DNA of 64,000 nt from Paulinella micropora (GCA_009731375.1 BJOX01000032.1:448727-512726), one strand, 5' to 3'. Shown: positions 43,005 through 54,163, counted from the stretch's first letter. Notes: generated from the sequence alone by a model not told the origin. Translations and numbers: made by a program.

Positions 43005-45772
43005 TTGCTCATAATTTTGGCTCACAGACATACCGACAATCAAGCCCTTATGCCGCCTATAGGCATGCAAACAGCGCTGGAGCAGTACCTAGCGTTCCTA
43101 TTAGCGTGCGTGGCGTCGGTGTGCGTTATCGCGGTGGTACACTTGCTAATGCAAGTCATCGCGGTCGACAGGGGGAAAGCATCGGACCAGAGGCAAGAAG
43201 GCCAGCCGATAGCAGAGGCGCCGCCAGAGGCCAAACAACCGTCTGGGTCCGATTTACCTATGTCGGAGAGCCCCAGGTTCGCCACCCCACCACTCAAACG
43301 ACACAAAACAGCACACTCGGATTCCAAGGGGGCCGGAATCATTCCGGAGGGACCCGCCCAACCCCGACCGAGCCCTACTTCACCTAGAACCCCACTCAGC
43401 ACTCTTTCCGATCACTCGAACACCGAGCTTACCCACATGAGCCCGGAGGGAGCCGCAACGCCAGCTAGTGTTGCGCGCACACCTTTCTCACCTCCGACGG
43501 ATGAGGACGTCGACCCAGAGGGTATCCTTCAACAACCATGGGTTGACCCGGAACCATGGCGCGTACCGGACGAGTTCGATCAATCCGACACCGATTACGA
43601 GTTGGGTGAGGACAGTGATGCTGAAGTCATGGCGCGCAACCGAGCTAAGCGACGCTTAAAGGCTCGCCGTGAATACTGGCGGCGGTTCGGGTGCAAGGAT
43701 AAAACCGAGCCCGATAAATACAGCGACGGGTTAAACCCGGTCGAGGAGGAAAAACCCGTCCCCGCGCCTTTCAACATGGATTATCAACACCATCGCTGCC
43801 CACCACCTGAACAACCCCGACACTGGGGCAGGAAAGAGGAATTTGTGGCATACTTCCACAAAAAGGATGATATCCCGTACGTATACGGCCCGATCGACCG
43901 ACCGGTATACTGTCATGGGATAGACCGGTAGGCCAGAAAATCTACCGTTTCATCCGATGGGAATTCAAATCGGGGGTGCCCAAACCTCCCCCTTCCAGCC
44001 CGCCCCAGAGGGTCAACTATGCACGCGTCAACCGATTATTGATGCCGTATTGCATCCCGATGCAAACCATGTTACGGGGAATGGATTCCCACCTCTTCCA
44101 AGGGAACGAGGCGAGCGAGGAGTACGAAAAACCCGTCCGATACGCCTTTGACCCGTCGTCACGCCAAATGCACCGCATATACCCTCCGTACCCGGATATC
44201 ACGGACGCAGAGCGCCCGCCTACGGCTTGAATGCCCAGCGCTCAAACATACAACCAATCCGCGTTCTAATCCGTTCAAACCAACGGCGGAGCCATATCGG
44301 CATTCGTTGGCAACCAGGTCAACTGGGTACCGGATCCTCACTAGTTTGAGGACGAACCGGCCCACGGGGTCGTACCTGAGGAAAGCATACCACCGCCACT
44401 TCCACCGATCCAAGATGAGCGGGGGGTATACTCTCACACCCCATCCTACCACTACGCGGCACATGACGAGAACCGTCTCCGAGTGACCTGCGGTGGCTTG
44501 CGTTCAGTGCCCTCCCACGGGAGCTATAACTGCGGACACAAGTGGATCCTTGACCTCGACCTATATATGTCGCCAGAGCGATGGGGATCACATATGTGTT
44601 TGGAGCACAAATCCCATGAGAGGGAACGACCATGGCAGTACCCAGTTACTAGATCATGGGAAGTCCCTCAGGGCCCGCCGACCTGGCCCGAAAATCCACT
44701 CCCACACGTGGTACCCTACACACCCATTCAGGGGAATCCTACATCACTGACCATGGAGCAGTGGCCGTTGACTCGGACCATCACAGGCTGGGCTAGCTTG
44801 TCCGATCAACAAAGGGCGTATGTGCTCCGATTCTATAGCATCAAAGCGCTTCCCAAACAGCTCTTGGAACCCTATGAGCTCAGAAGGCTCCGATGGTCAC
44901 AATTGGACATCAGTGCCTACTACCGACTCCTGGAGAGAGCGGGCCTATCCCTCCCGGACGAGGTTCAGGCATATCGGGCCTATCACCTCCGAAAGGGCCA
45001 CGATCTCCCATTCAATCTGTCGGCGGAGGGTGACGAGTTGCGCCAAATCAAGGAGGCACTTGGAGTGCCCCTTGAGGAGAGTGCCCAATAACCGTCCCCT
45101 ACCCCCTGCCTATCAGATAGTGGCGTCACATATATTTCACTCTCGCCTCTCTACCATAGGCGGAGCCACTATCGCCCCCAGCCACCTACAATCCCCGACC
45201 GATTTCAGGGAGCGGCAAGGTTACGACAAAGACATTATCTCCGTTTTCAACAAGAACACATGGCGGTATGGCTCATAGCCGTTCGCTATCGTCTGTTCCG
45301 AAACGGCCATGGATATCTACTCAATGTCTTGCTTGACCACGAAAACGCCCGCCCAACCGACCCTCAACGCCTCCAATCCTGGGCGGAGAGGTGGGCTCGA
45401 AACTTCCGTTATCACGCTCGTCCAGAGTGGAACAGCGCGGTACAAGAAGAGTTCAGATGGCACAAAGCTACAAAGCCATTCGACTATATATACCACTCTC
45501 GACACTGTTACCCACGGTGGGAGCAAGTGTACGAATATAAACTCGGGGACATAATGCTAAAACTATACCCTGAGTACGACTGACCACGGTCGTCGATCCG
45601 ACCGTTCGAACTATCCGACGACGAACGGCAAACGATCCGCATCCAACTCGATCACGAGCGCGACGACCCACCCTTCGACCAACCAGAGGGGCGGTACCGC
45701 TCATCCTCCCAGTCCAGCACAGAGGACGATTTTATCCGATACGTGGAGGCAGACGAGGGAGATTCATTTTGA
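43005..45772 (+). pseudogene. Decayed ~2.7-kb ORF with transmembrane segment, downstream of gypsy pol
   Basis: Successive plus-strand frames with similar codon use: 43005-43931 (309 residues), 43976-44230, about 44270-45091, and 45260-45772 (one in-frame TGA at 45581). Residues 26-52 of the first are strongly hydrophobic (YLAFLLACVASVCVIAVVHL), a likely membrane span, followed by a Pro/Ser-rich and then acidic region. The later part is helical with WASLSDQQRAYVLRFYS and YELRRLRWSQLDISAYYRLL. No known domain. Either gag of a tandem gypsy copy (if 42564 is a 5' LTR) or an accessory ORF 3' of pol. I cannot decide. Confidence 0.5.
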
Positions 45773-46208
45773 GACCCTCCAATAGGGGTTGCATACTTTC
45801 CTAGACACTTCCAAAAATAACTTCCAGCTGGCTCTATACAATTGCATGTATCTATACAAAAAGTCAACCGAGGACACCAAAAAACGAAACAAACATCTAG
45901 ACTGGCAAAGCGCCCGTTCCTTCCAACAAATGGACGACCTACGGGCAAGTTTGTTATCCATATATAGCTATAAAATTTGTTCATAGGTGGACTCCTATTC
46001 AGGCCCGATTGCCTTCTGTCTGATAAGGGGATCCGTAGCGCGCTGTGAGGGTATATGTACGCAATCTGTCCGCCAAAGGCTAGATTGTGGTTGTTTACTT
46101 TTCTCCACCCCAGCAAGGGATCTGGGACGCAACTTTGAGAATACATTCATCCCAGCCTACCGCCAATAGGTCAGCTTGGGTGAAGGTATTTTTACGTCCT
46201 GGCCCCGA
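45773..46208. other. Unassigned spacer
   Basis: About 435 bp with no convincing ORF or repeat, between the decayed gypsy-associated ORF and the A1 repeat of the YR element. Confidence 0.4.
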
Positions 46209-46530
46209 TTAATGTAAGTAAACACGGCACGTTTTTACTATTGTTAGACTTTAAGAAGAACGGTCGCAGCCGGCTGCCAGGCGACGGTTAAGCTTTTTAT
46301 TTTGCATAGGCTTTTCCAGTAGCGGTTACCTTTGCTTTATTTATTTACGTTATGGCATTTGCTTTCTGCTGCCTTAAAGTTTGCCTTTGGTAGTTTCCAT
46401 TTTTATATAGCGCTTTCCTTTTTATTGCCTTTATGGAAGTTTGGGGCATTCTTCTTTTCAGGGAAGCTCTCTCAGTTGGATGTCTTTGAATTCACAAATC
46501 GTCTCGATTTCGATTTCGTTTTTTGTGTTC
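46209..46530 (+). repeat. Split direct repeat A1 / 5' leader of the YR element
   Basis: Reverse-complement match to 5799-6120. It ends immediately before the ORF1 ATG at 46531, so it is the 5' untranslated leader. Confidence 0.85.
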
Positions 46531-47772
46531 ATGCAGGTTGAGGCAGGCAAGATTGTGTCGGCGCTATGCGTTACGGTCTTGGACGCGAAATGGTGCAAGG
46601 ACAAGTTCAAAGGCGACGCGGCAAGAGTCCGAGCTGTGGGTAGCGTCACCAAGAAGCATGGCTCTACTGGCGAGTGGGATGTGAAGTTCCCTTTCCCGGA
46701 AGGGGAGGTCAAGCACACCATCCACGACTACCTGCTACGCGTTGAGAGCCCGACCGACGTCAAGGCTGGGACGTTCATCTACGACGACCCCACGACCCGG
46801 CGCCTCTACGGAGCTCCGGACGAACATCGAGAGACGAAGACACCACTACGCAAGTCCGCTGACTTCAAAACGAATGACACGCGCGTTCGGCAAATTCTCG
46901 CATCGACTTCATTGGGAAAAGAGACTAACATTACTCAAGTAGCCGATACACTCAAAGCAATGTACCCTTCTGCGAGTCTGGACGCGATAATCCGAGATCA
47001 CTTCGCTTCTGTATCTGGCTACGTGCAAGCAGGCACCACCGTAGCCGACAAAGCGAAGTCAATTGCGACGGCCTTGGTGGACAAGCATGTAGCATGGCAA
47101 GGAATTGTCGAAGTGGAAACGGGGACGAGCGTCGAGCCACCGACTACAGATCAAGACCAATTCAGAGCAGCACTGCGTCAACGTGAGGCGGAATTCAAGG
47201 CCGAGATGGACAAGTTGCGCGAAGAGAACAATAAGCTACGAACAACCAAGCGTCACAAGAACGACGGAAGCTTCGGGCAAGCGGCGGCTGCATTGAAGAA
47301 CCGCTTGGACGAAGATGAAGAAACCCAGCCAGAACTCGGAGCACCAGGTTTGCGCAGCGCGCTAGCCAAGCTGGCAGATGACGAGGCGGATAGGGCAGTT
47401 ATACTAGACAAATACAAGTTACGAGGCATCGCGGAGGTGCATCTCATCAAGACAACCGTGTTACGAAGGATCATGAAAGGCTACGGTGTCTCACTTATGG
47501 AGCTACGACCGGCAAAGAACAGTGCCGAGTACGGAAACGAGACGGGCAAGTTCGTCATGACTAAGGAAGTGTTTCAACGACTGCTGCGATCTTTGCTGCG
47601 CATCACCGCTGCTTTCCACCCTACCCACAGAGAAGATATCATGGATCATTTCCAGGAAAGCCGAGACTACCTTCCGACCCGCACTCTGCAATCCGTCATC
47701 GACTGGCCCTACGCGGTTCGTTGCCAAGTGCCTTTGGGAGAGTGGGCAAAGGCTTTATACCAATTTGGATGA
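46531..47772 (+). CDS. YR element ORF1 (Gag-like)
   Basis: 413 residues, open from ATG to TGA with no defects. The ATG at 46531 was chosen because it falls exactly at the end of A1. N-terminal globular part (KIVSALCVTVLDAKW, EWDVKFPFPEGEVK), a central helical region, and a probable coiled coil around residues 210-250 (QREAEFKAEMDKLREENNKL) followed by a basic patch. The C-terminal helical domain ends LGEWAKALYQFG. No zinc finger in this ORF. Position as first ORF suggests Gag; sequence identity to a known family was not recognised. Confidence 0.7.
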   Translation: MQVEAGKIVSALCVTVLDAKWCKDKFKGDAARVRAVGSVTKKHGSTGEWDVKFPFPEGEVKHTIHDYLLRVESPTDVKAGTFIYDDPTTRRLYGAPDEHRETKTPLRKSADFKTNDTRVRQILASTSLGKETNITQVADTLKAMYPSASLDAIIRDHFASVSGYVQAGTTVADKAKSIATALVDKHVAWQGIVEVETGTSVEPPTTDQDQFRAALRQREAEFKAEMDKLREENNKLRTTKRHKNDGSFGQAAAALKNRLDEDEETQPELGAPGLRSALAKLADDEADRAVILDKYKLRGIAEVHLIKTTVLRRIMKGYGVSLMELRPAKNSAEYGNETGKFVMTKEVFQRLLRSLLRITAAFHPTHREDIMDHFQESRDYLPTRTLQSVIDWPYAVRCQVPLGEWAKALYQFG

Positions 47773-48001
47773 CGGTTAGATTGTATTGATAATTCGATAG
47801 ACCGTATTGATAACATTGAGGTATTATTAATGATTAGACGGACCGACACATGATTTGTTTGTTGTTAGTTCTGACACTCGTAATTACAGTGATCAGGTCA
47901 TACACGCGGTTTGGCGCGCGCCTAGTTACCTCAATCAGTTCTAGTTATTAAAGTTCATCAGATTTGCCAAATCTAGCAAGTCACCAAGTGCTCCGGTCTA
48001 G
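47773..48001 (+). repeat. ORF1-ORF2 spacer of the YR element
   Basis: Non-coding, present in inverted orientation at about 20872-21100. Contains two GTATTGATAA direct repeats and the GC-rich GGCGCGCGCC. The match ends at CCGGTCTAG. Confidence 0.8.
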
Positions 48002-48057
48002 GCAGTCAACTCCCAGCCAACTACACGAAAGGTGAAATTCAACATGTTTGCAGAAGG

Positions 48058-51000
48058 TTGGCGGGTTTCCCGATATATGTTCCCGATCGAACGAGAATTT
48101 TGATACAGGCTGAAGCTCGGGACCCACCCCTAACTTCGAGAATCAAATACGACCCTGCATTGGTAAGGCGATCGTTTGTTTACACGCTTGTTGAATGCCC
48201 AGAGGACAAGGAGGAGCTCAACTACAGCTACAGTGAAGGCGCACGGGCGCTCATGGCTACTCAGAGCGAGGTAGTACATTATATTTTTGACTCTGGATGT
48301 AATCGCATTTTGGTTCATCCAACAGTCAAGACGTCGAACAAGGTTAAAGGCAAGACAACAAAGCTTGCAGGAATCACCTCTGACGCACTCAAGGTATCGC
48401 TTCGGGGGTCTGCACACATCGACTTTGTGGCAGGGGACGGCAAGGCAAATGAATATACCTTCAATGACGCGTTGATCACCCAGCACACACCATACACGAT
48501 TCTATCGCCTGGTGTCATGGACGTGGAGATGAACTACGCCACCATTTTCCAAAATGGACAAGTATTGGTACTTCGTCAACCTGTACACATTGACCAACGT
48601 GAAGACATCTGTAGGGGCAGAATGATGTCGAACAAAATGTACAGAAAGGACGACAACAAGGACAAGCTATTGGACATCAACTCGCGCTACACACCTCCAT
48701 CAATGGGCAAGCGTGACGTAGGCGAGGTGCACTTTTCCGTCAACCCACGTGCCACAACGGCTCCGATACCTGCAATGATTTTGCATATGATGAGTGGGCA
48801 CGCGGGACCCAAGGCAATGACGCAACTTGCGAAAAGTTTGGGCGGACCTATTACGGGTATCAACTGGCGCGTCAAAGTGCCAACATTGTGTGCCCCGTGT
48901 GCACAGACAAAGATCACAAGAGCTCCGTACTTCAAAGGCAACCAACATTTGGACGAAGACTTCGCGATGGGGGAGACCATCCATGTGGCCTTCTGGGGCC
49001 CTACACAGACACGTTCGCTTCAGGGTAACACATACAAGTTGGTTACAAAAGAACCAAAGAGCAGATTTGGTTCAAACATATACACGAATACACAACAAGC
49101 AGTTGTGTGGTTCCCCAGACTGCAACGGGTGATTGCTTTTTACGAACGCCAGACGGGAAAGAAGCTCAAACAGATTAGGTGCGATGGGGAATTCATCCCT
49201 GACCTACTGGTGGCTCACTGCGCAAAGAAGGGCATCATACTGAAGCCAACCCCAAGGAACGAACCCAACAACAACGCAGTGGTGGAACGAAAACACAGGA
49301 ATGCAAACACAAGGGCAACAGCTATTCGCATTGATGCTCAACTCCCAGAAATGTTTTGGCAGGAAATGCACGAAGCAGAATGGGCTACAAGAATGGTGAC
49401 CCCGATGTTCGACGGAATCTACAAAAGGAAATCCCCTTACGAGGTCACGCTTCGACGATCGTTCCCCACTGGCTTCCTACGGCCTATAGGTTGTTTGGCT
49501 TTCGTTCCTCTACACGACAGCAAGAAAGGAAGGGAAATGGCAACACCTGGAGTCTTAACAGGGTACAATGTCTTTCGTCATCTATACCGGATCTACGTGT
49601 TAGGAAGCAAGAAAATAGTTGAGGTACGGAATGTCAAGTTCGACCCCAACACACGAGGCTACACAGCAAAGGTGTCGGACCGCCCATGGGACTTCGATGG
49701 TACACCAACTCCACAACCGTCAACTTTTTCTGAAGATGATGACAAAGTTTCACGGGAACAACGTGATGATTTTAGCCAGAAAGTGGTGACGGTTGGAGAC
49801 GACGACAATGACGACCTCTTGTCTGGCGACAACCCCAACCAATCCAACCTCGAGGTCACACTTGAACCTATACCACCCACCTACCCTTTGCTGAGCACAG
49901 CTCCCAGTTTCGTCCCAAGGATGGATAAGGATAAGAAGACTTCGAAGAGCAACCCGAGACAGCGACTCGTACCAGCCAAAGACTCGGCAAGAACAGCACG
50001 GATCAATTCAGCTTCTCAGTCTTCCGCCATTGCAAAAGCTGCTGCTGATGCAGAATGGTATCAGAATGCCAGCATTTCTACCACCAACATCGTGGATGGA
50101 CCCAGGTCGCGAAAACCTCGTCCCAACCATCATGCTTCGCACAGCATTAAGCTTGCTATCCAGGAAGGAGACGACGAGACTTCAGACGTTGACATTGCGC
50201 AATTGGCTGACGAGCTGTCAAGCTACGGTATGACGTCACCTAATGACTTGTCATTTTGTCTGTTTACACGTGTTCTACGTTCTCCAGAAAAGAAGGCTGG
50301 GATCGACAACGAGGTCAAAGCTGCAAGAATGGCTGAGGTAGAATGTCTCTATGCTGCGAACTGTCTCAAATGGTCTACTCCTACAGAGGCAAGCAAGCTC
50401 GGTGTCACCCCTGTCTACAGCGGATTTGTGGACGCCATCAAACAGAATGAATTGACAGGAGCAACAGTGCATAAATCTCGTCTAGTGTTATATGGTAATA
50501 GAATGAACCCATTTGAACACTTCAACCCATATGAAACTTCGACGCCCGTTGCCCATCATTTCTCTCTGTTGGTTCTTTGTTCTGTCATGGTCGCACAAAA
50601 CGCATTGATCAAAGAGATCGATTTAAGCCAGGCATACGTACATGCCGACATGGTTGACATTGTTTTTGCCTACCCTCCGAAGGGATTCGAGAACCCGGAC
50701 GACCAGTGGGCCATCTGGCGAGTGGAGAAGGCGCTTTACGGCTCACCTCAGGCAGGCCGACGTTGGCATGATTACGTCGCATCATTCTTGCGTACTTTAG
50801 GTTACCATCAGTCAACCATCGACCCGTGCGTATTCTACCTCAAGGACGAGAACGGCGACTTTCCACTCCGCTTCGCCAACGACCCTGAGTCTCTGCCTTG
50901 GGCACTGCTATTGAAAACAGACGACATGCTTGTGTTTTGTTTGCATGTATCACAATTCATCATGCTCAAGGAGGCCCTTGCGAAAGCCAAGTTCCGATTC

Positions 51001-51669
51001 AAAGACCTTGGCGACGTACGCGTTTTCGTTGGATTGCAATTTAAAAGGTTTCCATCTGGACTGCTAGTTCATCAACGTGCCTACATCCGTGGATTGCTAC
51101 AGGATCGAAACTACGCAAACTGCAACCCGGCACCTACACCCGCAACGTCGCAGGAGCCAGCCCCCGCTTTCCCTGATTGCCCTCTGCGTCAGTGGTCGTT
51201 GAGCAAGCTTGCTGGTGAGTTGATATGGCCTGCGTCAATGACGCAACCTCAAATCGCCTATGCTGTCAACAGGTTGTCGGTGTACGCACACAAGGCACCG
51301 GACGTAGCCTATTCCATGGTCGGGCGAATCTATCGTCACCTGCGCAACGAGAAGGGATTATTCTTCCCCGCGGCTATCGACAAAGGCATAGTTGAACTCA
51401 TCTCCTACAGCGACTCCGACCTCGGTAATTGCCAATTTACCAGTCGATCTCGGAATGGCGAACATGATATGCTAACAGGCCCCGTGAGCTGGAACTCCCG
51501 ACGCCAATCGACCGTGGCGCTCAACCATGGAATCGGAGACGATCAGTCTATCCCAGACTACCCGGACTGCAATCGCACTACAGTCATTCTTAACGGAGTT
51601 GAGATTTCCGGTCACAACCCCTTCTGTGATTTATGCAGACAATCGCGGGTTAATTACGGCATCGACTAA
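48058..51669 (+). CDS. Copia-3 Pol: protease, integrase, reverse transcriptase
   Basis: 1203 open residues. Protease site IFDSGCNRILVHP (residue about 78); pre-integrase block FQNGQVLVLRQP; integrase zinc domain (MILHMMSGHAG, LCAPC). In the core the first Asp position reads IHVAFWGPTQT, where Copia-2 has NIDFSGPF, so that Asp is replaced by Ala. QIRCDGEF holds the second Asp and NAVVERKHRN the Glu. RT shows HKSRLVLYGNRM, EIDLSQAYVHADMVDI (motif A), LYGSPQAGRRWHDY, LLLKTDDMLVF (active site with KTDD) and FVGLQFKRFPSG. RNase H begins SYSDSDLGNC. A one-base shift near 51523 moves RNase H into the next frame. The stated start is TTG within an open frame; no ATG start is evident. Confidence 0.9.
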   Translation: MAGFPIYVPDRTRILIQAEARDPPLTSRIKYDPALVRRSFVYTLVECPEDKEELNYSYSEGARALMATQSEVVHYIFDSGCNRILVHPTVKTSNKVKGKTTKLAGITSDALKVSLRGSAHIDFVAGDGKANEYTFNDALITQHTPYTILSPGVMDVEMNYATIFQNGQVLVLRQPVHIDQREDICRGRMMSNKMYRKDDNKDKLLDINSRYTPPSMGKRDVGEVHFSVNPRATTAPIPAMILHMMSGHAGPKAMTQLAKSLGGPITGINWRVKVPTLCAPCAQTKITRAPYFKGNQHLDEDFAMGETIHVAFWGPTQTRSLQGNTYKLVTKEPKSRFGSNIYTNTQQAVVWFPRLQRVIAFYERQTGKKLKQIRCDGEFIPDLLVAHCAKKGIILKPTPRNEPNNNAVVERKHRNANTRATAIRIDAQLPEMFWQEMHEAEWATRMVTPMFDGIYKRKSPYEVTLRRSFPTGFLRPIGCLAFVPLHDSKKGREMATPGVLTGYNVFRHLYRIYVLGSKKIVEVRNVKFDPNTRGYTAKVSDRPWDFDGTPTPQPSTFSEDDDKVSREQRDDFSQKVVTVGDDDNDDLLSGDNPNQSNLEVTLEPIPPTYPLLSTAPSFVPRMDKDKKTSKSNPRQRLVPAKDSARTARINSASQSSAIAKAAADAEWYQNASISTTNIVDGPRSRKPRPNHHASHSIKLAIQEGDDETSDVDIAQLADELSSYGMTSPNDLSFCLFTRVLRSPEKKAGIDNEVKAARMAEVECLYAANCLKWSTPTEASKLGVTPVYSGFVDAIKQNELTGATVHKSRLVLYGNRMNPFEHFNPYETSTPVAHHFSLLVLCSVMVAQNALIKEIDLSQAYVHADMVDIVFAYPPKGFENPDDQWAIWRVEKALYGSPQAGRRWHDYVASFLRTLGYHQSTIDPCVFYLKDENGDFPLRFANDPESLPWALLLKTDDMLVFCLHVSQFIMLKEALAKAKFRFKDLGDVRVFVGLQFKRFPSGLLVHQRAYIRGLLQDRNYANCNPAPTPATSQEPAPAFPDCPLRQWSLSKLAGELIWPASMTQPQIAYAVNRLSVYAHKAPDVAYSMVGRIYRHLRNEKGLFFPAAIDKGIVELISYSDSDLGNCQFTSRSRNGEHDMLTGPVSWNSRRQSTVALNHGIGDDQSIPDYPDCNRTTVILNGVEISGHNPFCDLCRQSRVNYGID

Positions 51670-51967
51670 CGGACTCGGAGGTCCACGCGCAAGACATCTT
51701 TCACTTAAGCACCACCATGTGGTTGAACAGGTGCGAGACCGAAAAGTCACCGTCCGGTACATACCATCTGCGGAGAACTTGGCAGACATCTACACCAAAC
51801 CGTTACCGGCCCCGCACTTCAACAATCTGGTTGAACAGTTCATGGTTCGTCTTTCGGACTACCTTGCGGACGACGAGGACAGCATACCACCAACAGCACC
51901 GACCTTGCCTACCGCACCTGCAACTCCGAAGAAGAAGCGTGCGAAGAAGAAGGCTGCGCGTAAATGA
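51527..51967 (+). pseudogene. Copia-3 RNase H C-terminal part
   Basis: Continues from the shift: MESETISLSQTTRTAIAL, VIYADNRGLITAS, RHLSLKHHHVVEQV, ENLADIYTKPLPAPHF; ends with a Lys/Arg-rich tail (KKKRAKKKAARK). Confidence 0.88.
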
Positions 51968-53075
51968 ATGATCTGCTTGAAAATGTTGCCACGCTCCGGA
52001 CACTGAACCACCGCTCCATTGGCGACGGATGCAATTCTTCGAACCGGGGGGGGGGGGGGGNNNNNNNNNNTCCTATCCTAGAATAGGTAATCTAATTTTT
52101 TTTCCGGACGATACCCCCCTACGGGAAGCGCTCAAAAATTTTTTCGCGCTCGTATCATATCAATTGGTAACTTGATATTTGTTCTTTCATATTGATACAT
52201 TGATTTGATCCTGTTATGCTTCACGTTGAGTGAATGGATTGCGTTCATGTCATTTTTTTGTAACATGACTTATACCGCCATACATCATGTGTATTTTGTA
52301 ATACCTGCTATGTAATGCGGCCCTCGGCTTCATATCGTTACTTTAATTAACGGCATTTGTTGTCGTTCATTGAATATACGTATATAGAGTCCGGGGGGGG
52401 GGGGGCATTATACCACTAGATGGCATTATATATATATAAAGAATAGGACTCAATATCATTAAAGGTTTTAATATTTAGCAATAAGTTTGACTAGCACGTG
52501 ACCGTAATTATTTACAATATGTTAAGCATTACCATTTTTACTTGTCTGGATTGACTTTAGTAACGGCTCATAACGCTACCGCTACTTGCGGACAATATCA
52601 GGACTTTTGCTCTGACTTGCATTATATATTTGGACTGTGTTGTACTTGCGTATATACACCATCCATTTTCACTCACCTCAATTACTGTCATATTTGGTTG
52701 TGCACTGGTAACATAAATATACTGACAGGAATATTTCGGTGATTGTATTAATCTGTGTCCTCATTACTATCAATCTGATTATATAAATTGGTACGGCTTA
52801 TCATATCTACATTGACTGCTCTATTCCGGTTTCATAAGTGATATTGTTATTATTTCATTTATCACAATTCTTCTCACCAAGTTGTGTACAAGACAAGTTG
52901 TTTATAGTAACGACTTCAATACGGAATTCAGTATTCATTGTCATGAAAGTGACTACCACTTACTTCAGAAGTGTCTGTCCGATTGTTTGTTACCACAGAC
53001 TTCTATTTCAAGTGATCAAGACCTAATGTCTGATTCTGGGGGCCCGTTGCAGGGGGAGTATGGGATGAGAGGAGA
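51968..53075. other. AT-rich non-coding region, probable copia 3' UTR and LTR remnants
   Basis: No gene. Contains poly-G runs at 52046-52060 and 52391-52403, an N10 gap at 52061-52070, and an AT-rich stretch with TATATATATAAAG near 52428. AGTCCGGGG followed by an AT-rich start resembles the tract after Copia-1 (CTGTCCGGGGGGAG at 3441), so 52404 may start Copia-3's 3' LTR. Another G-tract, GCAGGGGGAG, lies near 53051. Confidence 0.4.
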
Positions 53076-53510
53076 GTGATCGAGGTAGGAGGGAAGATAG
53101 ACGAATACTTGACTGATGTGATGAGAGCCATAGAGCTTGTCACTGTGACTCACAACACAAGAAATAGTCCTAGTCCTTACTCAACCCAACATGACAACAA
53201 GCATTCAACTCCAAACACACCCAACACACCCAACACACCAACTGAGGAGGGAATAGAGGTTAGACTATAGCTAGACCCCACAGGTAGGTTTGTAGAGGTG
53301 ACAGTTCCTCAGGAACCGATCACAGGTGCGTCAAGAGAGAGGATTAGTCAGTTAGACAGACAGTTATTACTAACTTGCAGGAAGAACTGAAAGGACAGAT
53401 ACAGACAGGTATGCCAGACAGGGACTACGACCCAGATGACTCTGATGACGTGCCTGAGCTTATGTCATCAGAGCCCTCTGAGTCTTCGTCAGAGACGGAA
53501 GAATAAGAAC
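53076..53510 (+). pseudogene. Copia-5 gag/linker remnant
   Basis: Short frames with TPNTPNTPNTP repeats, then ITGASRERISQLDRQLLL. Low complexity; assigned by position only. Confidence 0.35.
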
Positions 53511-53539
53511 AGACAAAGAAGAAGAAAAAGAGAAAGAAG

Positions 53540-54109
53540 TTGAAGAAGAAGAAAAGGAAAGACAAGAAGAACAAGTCGAAGAAGAAACCAGACACAACCA
53601 CAGTCATGGCACATAGTAGGCTAGCACAGAGCAAACATGTGTATCAGGATAGTGGGGCAATCCAATTCGTCTGTCATGATGAATCTATGATGAAAGAACT
53701 GAAGAAAATCAGTAAGGTTACATTCAGTACAGGGAATGGAACGAGAGTCATAGGTGAGGCAGGGTTGATGTGTGTAGCGAGAGTAGATGGAGAAGGAAAG
53801 ATGCATAAGATATGTAAACGTGCCTTCTACGATCCACTCATGCCCATCAACGATGCCCCCACCGGCCCAATGGACCATTTCCATCACCGTGCGGTACTCC
53901 ATCAAAATGGACAGATATTCATATTGAAGGGAGCACTGCCGGTGAAGGAAAAGGACATATTGGTCAGGGGGAGGCTAACCAAAGCCTTACTTTATAGATG
54001 GGATAGTCATAAGGATAGTAAGCTAGACCCCAAATGTCGTTTCACACCCAAGGGTGCGCCAGGGAGAGAGAGGGAGGCGGGGCAGCAGGGTGGGAGAGCC
54101 CAAGTCTAA
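53540..54109 (+). pseudogene. Copia-5 protease region
   Basis: A Lys-rich stretch, then VYQDSGAIQFVCHD, aligned with the Asp-Ser-Gly protease site, and LHQNGQIFILKGALPV, the pre-integrase block, then KDILVRGRLTKALLYRW, matching KNILARGRLNSHLLYEL of Copia-2. The frame is lost at 54109 in an AG-rich stretch. Confidence 0.75.
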
Positions 54110-54163
54110 AACCCACACCCTCTGACACTAAAGGGACAATAACAACAGCAAGAGAGGAGTAAA

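Larger units (their letters stand above)
46209..48001 (+). mobile_element. 5' part of a second YR (PAT/Ngaro-like) element
   Basis: Contains A1 (46209-46530), ORF1 (46531-47772) and the ORF1-ORF2 spacer (47773-48001). A1 matches A2 of the minus-strand element, and the ORF1 end plus spacer match 20872-21121. At 48001/48002 YR sequence stops and copia pol begins. Confidence 0.82.
48002..52403 (+). mobile_element. Copia-3, long copia pol without own gag or 5' LTR
   Basis: Pol is open from the YR junction (in-frame from about 47977) to 51669 and continues in a second frame to 51967. Polypurine candidates are G runs at 52046-52060 (before an N10 gap) and 52391-52403. No 5' LTR, primer site or copia gag precedes protease. 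Confidence 0.85.

Noticed and set aside
43005-43931. Retroviral-type envelope gene
   Set aside because: A single hydrophobic segment near the N-terminus and no cleavage site, fusion peptide or Cys pattern; only the position is suggestive.
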